Source: UBA2357 sp041678045 (GTDB lineage Bacteria > Pseudomonadota > Gammaproteobacteria > Burkholderiales > Rhodocyclaceae). From it: DNA of 64,000 nt. The DNA lies in contig JBAYOV010000013.1 in NCBI GenBank assembly GCA_041678045.1, positions 8,254 through 72,253 of the forward strand, read 5' to 3'. The position numbers and the translations under genes are program-made. Below the pieces are notes generated by a model. That model made no database searches. It was not told the DNA's origin and saw nothing but the letters and a program-made list of their open reading frames with translations. Positions 8,819-17,300 of the stretch are shown here, piece after piece; the stretch's first letter is position 1, and every line of letters starts with the position of its first letter.

Positions 8819-11800
8819 TCAGGGTTTGCGCAATTTTTCCGCCACCCGGAAGGCGTCGCGCAACTCCTGGCGCAGCACTTGATCGTCCCAGGGCTTGGTG
8901 AAGAACTTGTAGATCGCCCCCCGGTTGACCGCTTCGGTGATGGCGTCGGCCTCGGAAAAACCCGACAGCACGATGCGGATGGTGTCCGGGTGCAGTTCCT
9001 TGACCCGCGAGAGGAATTCGGTACCGCTCATTTCCGGCATGCGCTGGTCGGACACGATCACCTGCACCGGATTGCGCGCCAGAATGTCGAAGGCCTCGTG
9101 CGGGCTGGTGGTGGCATGGACCCGGTAGCCCTCCTGCCGCAGCAGGCGCTGCAGGGCACGCAGGATGTTCGGTTCGTCGTCGAGCAGCAGCAGCCCGCGC
9201 ACCGGCGCTTCGTCGGGGCCGCTTTCCGGCGGCGGCAGGCTGCGGGCTTCCAGCAGCAAGGTTTCGAAGTCCTCCGCCTTCAGCGGACGGCTGAACAGAT
9301 AGCCCTGCATCGAAGCGCACCCGCGTTCGCGCAGGAAGTTCAGCTGACTGTCGTTCTCCACGCCCTCGGCGAGCACGGACGTGTGCAGGCTGTCGGCCAG
9401 CGCGATGGTGGTGCGTGCAATGGCTGCATTCGTCGGATTGGAGGTGATGTCCTGCACGAAAGACTGGTCGATCTTGATCTTGTCGAAAGGAAAGCGCGAC
9501 AGATAAGCCAGCGAGGAATAACCGGTGCCAAAGTCGTCAAGCGCCAGCCGCACGCCCAACCGGTGCAGTTGGGCGCAGGTTTCGATGGCGGCTTCGGCAT
9601 CATCGATGAAGGCGCTTTCGGTGATTTCCACTTCCAGACAGTGGGCCGGCAGGGCGGTACGGGCGATGATGTCGCTCACGATGCTGACGAAATCCGGCGC
9701 GCGGAACTGACGCAGCGACACGTTGACCGCCATGCACAGCGCGGGCAGGCCGCGATCCTGCCACTGCTTGTTCTGCCTGCACGCTTCTTCCATGGCCCAG
9801 GTGCCGAGCGGAAAGATCAGTCCGCTCTGTTCGGCTACCGGAATGAAGGTGGCGGGCGATACCGTGCCCAGGGTGGGGCTGTGCCAGCGCATCAGGGCCT
9901 CGATGCCGTTGATGCGGCCGCTGCGAATGTCCACCTGCGGTTGATAGTGCAGACTGAGCTCGCCCCGCTGCAGCGCCACGCGCAATTCGTTTTCCAGCGT
10001 CAGTCGCTGGCGCACGGCGGCACTGAGCTCCTCGGTATAGAAGCAGTACTGGTCGCGACCGCGCTCCTTGGCCGCATTCAGCGCGGTGTCTGCGTGCTGG
10101 ATGAGTGACTGGGCGTCTTCGCCGTCTTCCGGGTACAGGCTGATGCCCACGCTGGCGCTGGTGAAGGCGTGGTGAGTGTCGAGCAGGTCGACCGGTTCGC
10201 GCAGCTTTTCGATCAGGTCGCGTGCCAGCCGTGCGGCATCGTCGGGCAGGGCCAGGGCTTCGACGATGATCAGGAATTCGTCGCCCCCAAGCCGGGCCAC
10301 GGTTCCGTGACCATTCACGTTGTGCTGCAGGCGGTGAGCCATCGTCACCAGCAGCTGGTCTCCGGCGTAGTGCCCCAGACTGTCGTTGATGCGCTTGAAG
10401 TGGTCAAGGTCGATCTGCAGCACGGCAATGCGCTGGTGGGTCCGCTGCGCCTGCTCGATGGCATGTTCCAGCCGAGACTGGGCAAGCAGCCGGTTGGGCA
10501 GGTGCGTCAGCGGGTCGAAGTGGGTCAGGCGTTCGCGCTCTTCTTCAGACTGGCGCAGGCGCGACAGGTCGGTGGTGACGCCAACGTAATGCGTGGGCTG
10601 GCTGTCTGCATCGTACACTGCGGTGATGCTCAGCAGTTGCGGGTAGGTTTCACCGTTCTTGCGCCGGTTCCAGATTTCGCCGCGCCAGTTGCCCTGGGTG
10701 AGCAGGCCGTGCCACAGCGCCTGATAGCGTTCGGGCGACTCGATGCCGGACTTGAGCATCGAGGGGTTATGGCCAAGGGCCTCCTCACGGGTGTAGCCGG
10801 TGATTTCGCACCAGGCCTCATTCACGAAAACAATCGCCGGCGAGTTGTCGGTGATCACCACGCCATCGCGCGTGTTCGACACGCTGGTGTAGAACAGGCG
10901 CTGAACCTGCACCGAGGTGTAGCGCTCGATGGTGAGGCCGGCCACCAAAGCAAAATCGGGCAGATGGCGCAGTGCCCGCGCAGAGGTGCAGGGGGTGTCC
11001 GCCAGCAGTGCCAGCAGGCCCAGCGGCCGGTCGCCGGGGCCATTCAGGCGCATGAACCAGCCATGTGCGCAGCCACTGCTGTGCAGCAGGTTCTGCCAGT
11101 GTGCGCCATCCGGGTCCGTGGCGGGCTCTTCGAGGGTGACATGGAGCGGCCGCTTCGGGTCCAGTCCACGCAGCGCAGCGGGTAGCCAGTGCGCGGCGGC
11201 GGCCGCTCGAAACCCGCTCAAGGTGTCGACCGCTGCATCGCGTGCCCCCCCTTCTTCCTGCGCCCTGTCCTGCACAGGAAAGTCTGCCGAAGCGTCGGTG
11301 ACCAGCACCGCTGCATGGCAGCCGAAGTAACAGCTTGCCAGACGCGCCTCGATCAGTGCCAGCAGGCTGGTGAGCTTCTGGCCTTCGGACATGCGCTCGC
11401 GTACCTCCAGCCGCAGGTCGCGGACGCTGGTGTCCAGTGCCTCGTCCAGCGCATCGGTCCAGGTGCCGATGATCTCGGTGACCTCGCCCTCATGGTTGCG
11501 TATGAAGCGCTGATGGTCGCGCACCCACAGCAGCGAACCGTCCCGATGGTGAAAGCGGTAGCGCAGTTCGATCTCGTCCTGATCGGGGGCAATGTCTTGC
11601 AGGGCGCCGATCCGCTCACGGTCGCCCTCGAACAGGTTGCGCCACCACCAGTGCTCGGCGAGCACCTCCTGCAGGGTGTAACCGAGCACGCGTTCCACGT
11701 TCTCGCTGACCCAGGCAGGTATTCTGTGCCCATCGTTCATGCGCAGCTTGAAGAGCAGGGTGGGGCTGCTCTCGAGCAGGCTTGCGTAACGCTCGTTGAG

Positions 11801-12619
11801 CGCCTGCAAAGCGTCGCGCTCCCGGCGCAGCTCGTATTGGTGGCGCACCTTGTCGAGCATGGCCGGCAGGCTGTGCAGGTAGTTGTCGTTGCGCGCCACC
11901 AGATCGGCGACTTCGAGGTGGCTTGCCAGGGCCGCCAGCTGCTCATCGTAGCCGGACACCAGCAGCACTACCGGCAGGGGAGGCGCGGTCAGCGCGCGAA
12001 TCTGGCGGATCAGCTCCAGACGCTCGATTTCCCGATGGCCATGATCGCCCAGCAGCACGATTTCCGGCAAGGGGTGCTCCGCACCGCTTGCGGTGGGCTG
12101 TGCAAGCAGGGCCTTGAGCAGTGCATCGGCCGTGTGAAACCCTCTCACCTCGATCCACGGTGCGTTGCTCGCCATGAAGCGGACAGTGCGGTCGAGTGCC
12201 GCCAGGTTGCTGTCCAGATACAGTACCAGCAGGCCGCGCTCCATGCGCCGACGTGCCGGCCGCAGGGCTTCGCGCAGTCGTTGTGGCAGCTGCTTCAGGT
12301 AGTCGCTGCGCTTGGCGATGAAATCGCAGGCCCCCGCCCGCAGGGCAGTGACGGCGGCGCCCAGGTCATCATGACCGGTGACGATGACCACCGGCGTGGT
12401 GCGTTGCTGTTGCTGCAGGATGCGCAGCAGGTCAAAGCCGCTGCCATCCGGAAAGCTGAGGTCCGAGAGGATCAGATCGTACTCGGCGCCTGCCAGCCGT
12501 TCGAGGGCGGCCTGCAAGCCATCGGCAATGTCCAGCCGGATTTCCGGTGCGTTGCGCGACAGCGACAGCCGGGTCAGTTCGGCGTCGGTCGTGGAGTCTT
12601 CGACGTAGAGTAGATGCAT
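8819..12619 (-). CDS. Receiver-PAS-GGDEF-EAL-receiver cyclic di-GMP protein
   Basis: About 1266 residues, starting at the ATG that begins MHLLYVEDS, where receiver proteins normally start; in-frame starts at 12643 and 12652 are less natural. In order: receiver 1 (1-120, LILSDLSFPDGSG); a receiver-like domain (about 140-265) in which the acceptor aspartate region reads LLGDHGH; PAS (280-400); a linker possibly containing a GAF-like fold; PAS (565-690); GGDEF (690-860) with intact GGDEF near residue 777; EAL (870-1120) with intact EALMRW near residue 905; and a C-terminal receiver (1140-1260) with VIVSDQRMPEMSG and TKPWDD. Both cyclase and phosphodiesterase motifs look active. It faces the kinase run and is a plausible target of it. 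Confidence 0.88.
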   Translation of the reverse strand: MHLLYVEDSTTDAELTRLSLSRNAPEIRLDIADGLQAALERLAGAEYDLILSDLSFPDGSGFDLLRILQQQQRTTPVVIVTGHDDLGAAVTALRAGACDFIAKRSDYLKQLPQRLREALRPARRRMERGLLVLYLDSNLAALDRTVRFMASNAPWIEVRGFHTADALLKALLAQPTASGAEHPLPEIVLLGDHGHREIERLELIRQIRALTAPPLPVVLLVSGYDEQLAALASHLEVADLVARNDNYLHSLPAMLDKVRHQYELRRERDALQALNERYASLLESSPTLLFKLRMNDGHRIPAWVSENVERVLGYTLQEVLAEHWWWRNLFEGDRERIGALQDIAPDQDEIELRYRFHHRDGSLLWVRDHQRFIRNHEGEVTEIIGTWTDALDEALDTSVRDLRLEVRERMSEGQKLTSLLALIEARLASCYFGCHAAVLVTDASADFPVQDRAQEEGGARDAAVDTLSGFRAAAAAHWLPAALRGLDPKRPLHVTLEEPATDPDGAHWQNLLHSSGCAHGWFMRLNGPGDRPLGLLALLADTPCTSARALRHLPDFALVAGLTIERYTSVQVQRLFYTSVSNTRDGVVITDNSPAIVFVNEAWCEITGYTREEALGHNPSMLKSGIESPERYQALWHGLLTQGNWRGEIWNRRKNGETYPQLLSITAVYDADSQPTHYVGVTTDLSRLRQSEEERERLTHFDPLTHLPNRLLAQSRLEHAIEQAQRTHQRIAVLQIDLDHFKRINDSLGHYAGDQLLVTMAHRLQHNVNGHGTVARLGGDEFLIIVEALALPDDAARLARDLIEKLREPVDLLDTHHAFTSASVGISLYPEDGEDAQSLIQHADTALNAAKERGRDQYCFYTEELSAAVRQRLTLENELRVALQRGELSLHYQPQVDIRSGRINGIEALMRWHSPTLGTVSPATFIPVAEQSGLIFPLGTWAMEEACRQNKQWQDRGLPALCMAVNVSLRQFRAPDFVSIVSDIIARTALPAHCLEVEITESAFIDDAEAAIETCAQLHRLGVRLALDDFGTGYSSLAYLSRFPFDKIKIDQSFVQDITSNPTNAAIARTTIALADSLHTSVLAEGVENDSQLNFLRERGCASMQGYLFSRPLKAEDFETLLLEARSLPPPESGPDEAPVRGLLLLDDEPNILRALQRLLRQEGYRVHATTSPHEAFDILARNPVQVIVSDQRMPEMSGTEFLSRVKELHPDTIRIVLSGFSEADAITEAVNRGAIYKFFTKPWDDQVLRQELRDAFRVAEKLRKP

Positions 12620-12940
12620 GGCCTCACGGCGTGTGTGGAGCATTGCAGGCAAGGGCGGTACGGCGCTTGCGGTCGGTGCAGTGCAAGTGTTCGCGGATCG
12701 CCAGGCCGGATGATGCCCGATTGTGCCACCAATCGGCGTGCCGGTGCGCAGGGATGCAGTGATTTGTTCGATGTCCCCGGCGTTTTGCGCCGCGTTTGCC
12801 CAGCCAATCGTCAGGGGTGCTCTGTGCTAATATGTTGCCCTTGTTCCTGCCTACCGGCCGCCGGCCCGATGCCGGCAAGACCGGTGGTGAGGCGGGTCGG
12901 TGAGACGGGTGTTTCCCGGATGGATTCTGTTGGATTTTCA
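12620..12940. promoter_or_regulatory. Intergenic region with candidate surE-rpoS operon promoter
   Basis: About 320 bases separate the divergent GGDEF-EAL gene and surE. An extended -10 element, TG at 12825-12826 then TAATAT at 12828-12833, lies about 105 bases before the surE ATG. No convincing -35 box stands at the right distance. This would drive the whole surE-pcm-nlpD-rpoS operon with a long leader. I see no RNA gene or other structure here. Confidence 0.35.
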
Positions 12941-13684
12941 ATGCGTATTCTGCTCAGTAACGACGACGGGTATTTTGCCCCTGGCATTGCAGCGCTGGCC
13001 GAAGCCCTGCAGGATCTGGCCGAGATCACCGTGGTGGCGCCGGAGCGCGATCGCAGCGGCGCGAGCAACTCGCTGACCCTGGATCGACCGCTGTCGCTGC
13101 GTCGGGCCACCAACGGTTTTTACTTCGTGAATGGCACGCCGACCGACTGCGTGCACCTGGCCGTCACCGGCATGCTGGAGCATTTGCCCGACATGGTGGT
13201 TTCCGGCATCAATCATGGCGCCAACATGGGCGACGACACGATTTATTCCGGTACGGTGGCAGCGGCCACCGAGGGCTTTTTGCTGGGGGTGCCGTCGATT
13301 GCGGTATCGCTGGTGAGCAAGTCATCGGTCGATTTTTCGGCTGCGGCACGGGTCACGCGCGAGCTGGTGCAGCGTTTCATGCAACACCCGATTCGTCAGC
13401 CTGCGCTGCTCAATGTGAATGTGCCCGAAGGCGAATATGACGCCCTGCGCGGCATCCGGGTCACCCGTCTGGGCAAGCGCCACAAGGCCGAACCGGTCGT
13501 GCGCGATTCGACTCCGCGTGGCGACACGGTGTACTGGATCGGGCCGGCAGGCCAGGCGGCCGATGCCGGTGGTGGCACCGACTTCAATGCGGTTGCTGAA
13601 GGATTTGTCTCGATTACTCCGCTGCAGATCGACCTGACCCACAATGGGTTGATCCCCGTGGTGGATGAGTGGCTGGAAAAATAA
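12941..13684 (+). CDS. surE: 5'/3'-nucleotidase SurE
   Basis: 247 residues starting MRILLSNDDGY, the family N-terminus; the tandem Asp of NDDG and the later Asn of SGINHGAN are metal ligands. SurE is a cytoplasmic metal-dependent phosphatase acting on nucleoside monophosphates and short polyphosphates, linked to stationary-phase survival. Length is typical. It is the first gene of the conserved surE-pcm-nlpD-rpoS operon, and its stop is only 1 base from the pcm start chosen here. An upstream in-frame extension to 12614 is possible but lacks family similarity. Confidence 0.95.
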   Translation: MRILLSNDDGYFAPGIAALAEALQDLAEITVVAPERDRSGASNSLTLDRPLSLRRATNGFYFVNGTPTDCVHLAVTGMLEHLPDMVVSGINHGANMGDDTIYSGTVAAATEGFLLGVPSIAVSLVSKSSVDFSAAARVTRELVQRFMQHPIRQPALLNVNVPEGEYDALRGIRVTRLGKRHKAEPVVRDSTPRGDTVYWIGPAGQAADAGGGTDFNAVAEGFVSITPLQIDLTHNGLIPVVDEWLEK

Positions 13685-13685
13685 C

Positions 13686-14342
13686 ATGCGCATGATGGAT
13701 TCTGCTGTCATGGCGTCTGCGCGTGCGCGCATGCGCATGGTGGAGCGCCTGCGCGCGCAGGGTATCCGTGATGAAAAGGTGCTGGAGGCCATGGCCAAGG
13801 TGCCGCGCGAACGCTTCGTGGAAGAGGCGCTCGCCTACAGTGCCTATGACGATACGCCCCTGCCGATCGGCTATCAGCAGACCATCTCCCAGCCCTATGT
13901 CGTGGCCAGGATGATCGAACTTTTGCGTGCCGGGCGCGAACTTGGGCGCACGCTTGAGGTCGGTGCAGGGTGTGGCTACCAGGCTGCGGTGATGGCGCAG
14001 CTGGCCACTGCCGTGTTCGGCGTCGAGCGCATCCGCCCGCTTCTGGAGCGGGCCAAGGAAAACCTGCGCCCCCTGAGGCTGGCCAATCTGCGCCTGAAAT
14101 ACGCTGACGGTATGCTGGGTCTGCCCGAGGCTGCACCGTTCGACACCATCATAGTCGCTGCTGCCGGCCGTGAGATTCCACCCGCCCTGAAGCAGCAACT
14201 TGCGCCGGGGGGGCGGATGGTGATTCCGCTCGCCAGTGGTGAGCAGCAGCAGCTCGTGATGCTGGAACGGCAGGGCAACCTTTACAGGGAAAGCCGGTAC
14301 GATGCCGTGCGCTTCGTGCCTTTGCTGAGTGGAATGGAATGA
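13686..14342 (+). CDS. pcm: Protein-L-isoaspartate O-methyltransferase
   Basis: 218 residues. SAM-binding motif I reads LEVGAGCGYQAA, and the family segment IGYQQTISQPYVVA is intact. The enzyme methylates isoaspartyl residues in age-damaged proteins so they can return to aspartate. The ATG at 13686 gives the usual family N-terminus (MASARARMRMVERL soon after); an upstream in-frame ATG at 13665 would overlap surE by 20 bases. The stop overlaps the nlpD start (ATGA). Confidence 0.95.
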   Translation: MRMMDSAVMASARARMRMVERLRAQGIRDEKVLEAMAKVPRERFVEEALAYSAYDDTPLPIGYQQTISQPYVVARMIELLRAGRELGRTLEVGAGCGYQAAVMAQLATAVFGVERIRPLLERAKENLRPLRLANLRLKYADGMLGLPEAAPFDTIIVAAAGREIPPALKQQLAPGGRMVIPLASGEQQQLVMLERQGNLYRESRYDAVRFVPLLSGME

Positions 14343-15271
14343 GCAATACGAACATGATGTGCACTGCCGCTGTGTTTCCCCATCTCTTGACGGCCCTGCT
14401 GGCGGGTGTGCTGCTGGCAGGCTGCACGGCGAACACGCCGGCACCGATTCGCAGCAGCACTGCCACGCCGGCGGGTACGGTACAGACTCAGCCCGCGCAG
14501 GTAAGAGGCGCGCGCGAGCATGTGGTGCAACCCGGCGACACCCTGATGGGCATCGGGCGGCTGTATGGTCAGCACCCGTCCGATCTCGCGCGCTGGAACG
14601 GGCTGAGCAATCCGCATCAGATCAATGTCGGACAACGACTGGTGGTGGCCCCCCCGGGCAGTACGGGAGGGGGCTCTATGGGCAGTTCCGTCGAGCCGGT
14701 GGCGGTGGCACAGCCGGTGCAGGTGATTCCAGTCGCTCCGGATGTCTCCCCAGTCACCCCTGTGCCGGTGAAACAGACACCGCAGGGCGGCAAGCAACCC
14801 TACAACGATCAGGCCTGGGCAGCCGTGCGCCCGGGCGCGATGAGCCCCCCTCCGACTCCGGTGCCGACGACGCCTCCAGCCACGACCGCCACGACCGCGC
14901 CCAAAAGTTCGGCCTGGATCTGGCCCGCCTCGGGCAGATTGATCGCAGGCTTCAACGAAGCAAGCAACAAGGGCGTGGATATCGGCGGCAACCCGGGCGA
15001 TCCGGTGGTGGCATCGGCCGGCGGCAAGGTGGTGTATTCCGGTAGTGGCTTGCGTGGTTACGGAAAACTGGTCATCATCAAGCATGATGAAAATTATCTG
15101 ACGGCATATGCCCACAACCGCGAACTGCTGGTCAAGGAGGGAGACTCCGTGACCCAGGGGCAGAAGATCGCGGAACTGGGTAGTACCGATGCCGACAAGC
15201 CAAAACTGCATTTCGAGATCCGCAGGCAGGGCCGTCCGGTCGATCCGATGAGCTACCTGCCACCACGCTGA
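14339..15271 (+). CDS. nlpD: NlpD-type LysM/LytM lipoprotein
   Basis: 310 residues. A lipoprotein signal with lipobox LLAGC (Cys near residue 29) is followed by a LysM domain (about 58-105, VVQPGDTLMGIGRLYGQHP), a Pro/Thr/Val-rich linker and a C-terminal LytM domain (about 200-305). The catalytic metal ligands of active M23 peptidases are not all present: the HxxxD position reads NKGVD and the HxH position reads LHFEI. This matches E. coli NlpD, which activates a cell-division amidase instead of cutting peptidoglycan itself. It lies just upstream of rpoS, which in many species is also transcribed from a promoter inside nlpD. Confidence 0.92.
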   Translation: MSNTNMMCTAAVFPHLLTALLAGVLLAGCTANTPAPIRSSTATPAGTVQTQPAQVRGAREHVVQPGDTLMGIGRLYGQHPSDLARWNGLSNPHQINVGQRLVVAPPGSTGGGSMGSSVEPVAVAQPVQVIPVAPDVSPVTPVPVKQTPQGGKQPYNDQAWAAVRPGAMSPPPTPVPTTPPATTATTAPKSSAWIWPASGRLIAGFNEASNKGVDIGGNPGDPVVASAGGKVVYSGSGLRGYGKLVIIKHDENYLTAYAHNRELLVKEGDSVTQGQKIAELGSTDADKPKLHFEIRRQGRPVDPMSYLPPR

Positions 15272-15281
15272 GGGGGCGCGT

Positions 15282-16217
15282 ATGTACGATCCGGACAATC
15301 ATGACGCAAGCGAAAGTCAGGAGCCGGATCTGCCGCCCGAGGTGGAGTTGCTCACAGCTTCTCCACCTCCGGCCTATGAAAGTGAATTCCTCAACGATGT
15401 CACCCAGATTTATCTGAACGAGATTGGCGCCAATCCGCTGCTCACCGCAGACGAGGAGCGCGCACTCACCCGCAGGGTGCGTACCGGCGATTTTGCGGCC
15501 CGCCAGGAAATGATCGAGCGCAACCTGCGTCTGGTGGTCAACATCGCCAAGCACTACCTGAACCGGGGCATTCCTCTGCTCGATCTGGTGGAAGAGGGCA
15601 ATCTGGGCCTGATCCATGCGCTTGAAAAGTTCGATCCGGAGCGGGGCTTCCGCTTTTCCACGTATGCCACTTGGTGGATACGGCAGAATATCGAACGTGC
15701 GATCATGAACCAGTCGCGCACCATCCGTTTGCCGGTGCATGTGGTGAAGGAGCTCAATCAGGTATTGCGTGCCCGTCGTGTGCTTGAAGCGGTGGGCAAT
15801 GGCGACTGTACGCTGGAGGCCGTGGCGGAGAAGGTTGGCAAGACAGTGGATGAGGTTCGTCAGTTGCTGTCGCTCGGCGAGCACACCGCATCACTGGATG
15901 CACCGCTGGATATCGACCCGAGTCTTTCGATCGGCGAATCGCTCGCCGACGACCAGGTCAATCCCCCTGAACTGCGCATCCAGGATGCCGAAATCGAAAC
16001 GCTGCTGCGCGAGTGGATCGACAAGCTCAACGACAAGCAGCGCACGGTCATACGGCATCGCTACGGTCTGGACGAGTGCGAATTGATGACGCTTGAAGAA
16101 CTCGCCAGCCTGCTCGGCCTGACCCGTGAGCGTGTGCGCCAGATCCAGCTGGAAGCCCTGGGTCTGTTGCGTCGTGCGATCAGGCGCCGCGGCATTTCGC
16201 GTGACGTGCTGCTCTGA
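15282..16217 (+). CDS. rpoS: RNA polymerase sigma factor RpoS
   Basis: 311 residues: a short acidic N-terminus, then sigma-70 region 1.2 (VTQIYLNEIGANPLLTADEE), region 2 with the core-binding and -10 recognition helices (the LLDLVEEGNLGLIHALEKFD stretch, then FSTYATWWIRQNIERA), region 3 and region 4 (YGLDECELMTLEELASLLG, then TRERVRQI). The short, non-extended region 1 and its position after nlpD identify RpoS rather than RpoD. It is 10 bases downstream of nlpD with a GAGGGGG ribosome-binding site. It controls the general stress and stationary-phase response. Confidence 0.95.
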   Translation: MYDPDNHDASESQEPDLPPEVELLTASPPPAYESEFLNDVTQIYLNEIGANPLLTADEERALTRRVRTGDFAARQEMIERNLRLVVNIAKHYLNRGIPLLDLVEEGNLGLIHALEKFDPERGFRFSTYATWWIRQNIERAIMNQSRTIRLPVHVVKELNQVLRARRVLEAVGNGDCTLEAVAEKVGKTVDEVRQLLSLGEHTASLDAPLDIDPSLSIGESLADDQVNPPELRIQDAEIETLLREWIDKLNDKQRTVIRHRYGLDECELMTLEELASLLGLTRERVRQIQLEALGLLRRAIRRRGISRDVLL

Positions 16218-16241
16218 GCCGCCACGCGGGTTGTCCGCCTG

Positions 16242-17300
16242 TCAGCGCATGCGGGCGGCAATCGTCTCGGCCAGTTCGAACACCGACATCGCATAAAAGC
16301 TGCTGCGGTTGTAACGGGTGATGACATAGAAATTGCGATATCCCACCCAGTACTCGGTCGGCCGTTCGGGGGTGACCAGGTCCACCAGCGTGGCGGGTGC
16401 CGGGTACAGCTCCTCGCTCACGCCACCGATACCGGCTGCGCGCAGCTGTTCCAGCGACAGGGTGGGTTCGATTCCGTTGTCAATCAGCGGTGCGGCGGCT
16501 GCGGCCGAAGGTACGCGCACCCGCATGGCCACCGGCTCGCCCGGACGCCAGCCGTGTTCAGCCAGATAGTTCGCCACGCTGCCTATTGCATCCACCGGGT
16601 CGGATTCGAAATCGATCTTGCCGTCGTTGTTGAAGTCGACGGCGTAGTGGCGCACGCTGCTCGGCAGAAACTGCGGGTAGCCGAGCGCTCCGGCATAGGA
16701 GCCGGTGTAGCTGAACGGGTCGCGCCCCTGTTCGCGGGCGAGCAGGAACAGGTTTTCCAGTTCCTTGCGGAATAGTGGCGCGCGCGCGGGGTAGTTGAAG
16801 GCCAGCGTGGCCAGTGCCGATACGGTCTGGAAGTTGCCGGTGTAGCCGCCGTAATGGGTTTCGACCCCGATGATGGACACGATGATCTCGGGCGGCACGC
16901 CATAGCGTGCACTGGCGGCTTCGATCACGTCGCGGTGCCGTTGCCAGAAGCGCACGCCGCCCGCAATCCGTTGTTCGGTGAGAAAACGCCCCCGGTAGCT
17001 GTGCCATGAACGGGCGGCTGGCCGGCTGGGGGGCGTGATCAGCCGGATCACCTGGGCATCGTGACGGGCACGGTGCAGGGCGTCGAGCAGTGGCTGGCGT
17101 TCAAAACCATGCCGTTCGACCATCTCTTGCACAAAGCTCAGGGCCGCTTCGTTCGACAGGAACGAAGCGCTGGCCGACAGGCTGCTCAGCCCTAGCAGTG
17201 CAGCAATGAGCAGGTTGGCAAGCAATCCGGGCAGGCGCAGGCCGGAACGGTGGGCGCAGGCATGCGCAGGCAGGGCGGGGCGGGGCGTCGGGTGTGTCAT
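16242..17300 (-). CDS. mltB: Membrane-bound lytic murein transglycosylase B family protein
   Basis: 352 residues. A hydrophobic signal sequence (about 24-45, ending SASAS) leads to a periplasmic SLT2/MltB domain. The catalytic Glu lies in SIIGVETHYGG, with downstream family segments GALGYPQFLPSS and DFNNDGKIDF. There is no clear lipobox cysteine, so it may be soluble periplasmic instead of lipid-anchored. It cleaves glycan strands forming 1,6-anhydro-muramyl ends. The start overlaps the stop of the transglutaminase-like gene (ATGA), placing it last in the moxR-DUF58-transglutaminase operon. It converges on rpoS with 24 bases between them. Confidence 0.9.
   Translation of the reverse strand: MTHPTPRPALPAHACAHRSGLRLPGLLANLLIAALLGLSSLSASASFLSNEAALSFVQEMVERHGFERQPLLDALHRARHDAQVIRLITPPSRPAARSWHSYRGRFLTEQRIAGGVRFWQRHRDVIEAASARYGVPPEIIVSIIGVETHYGGYTGNFQTVSALATLAFNYPARAPLFRKELENLFLLAREQGRDPFSYTGSYAGALGYPQFLPSSVRHYAVDFNNDGKIDFESDPVDAIGSVANYLAEHGWRPGEPVAMRVRVPSAAAAAPLIDNGIEPTLSLEQLRAAGIGGVSEELYPAPATLVDLVTPERPTEYWVGYRNFYVITRYNRSSFYAMSVFELAETIAARMR

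Noticed and set aside
11189..12613. Long plus-strand open frames opposite the GGDEF-EAL gene (also 8654-10108 and 10169-11185)
   Set aside because: The minus-strand protein has continuous receiver, PAS, GGDEF and EAL motifs; the plus-strand readings are His/Gln-rich shadows.
14339..15271. Active M23 endopeptidase
   Set aside because: The metal-ligand positions are substituted (NKGVD, single His in LHFEI), fitting a non-catalytic NlpD activator.
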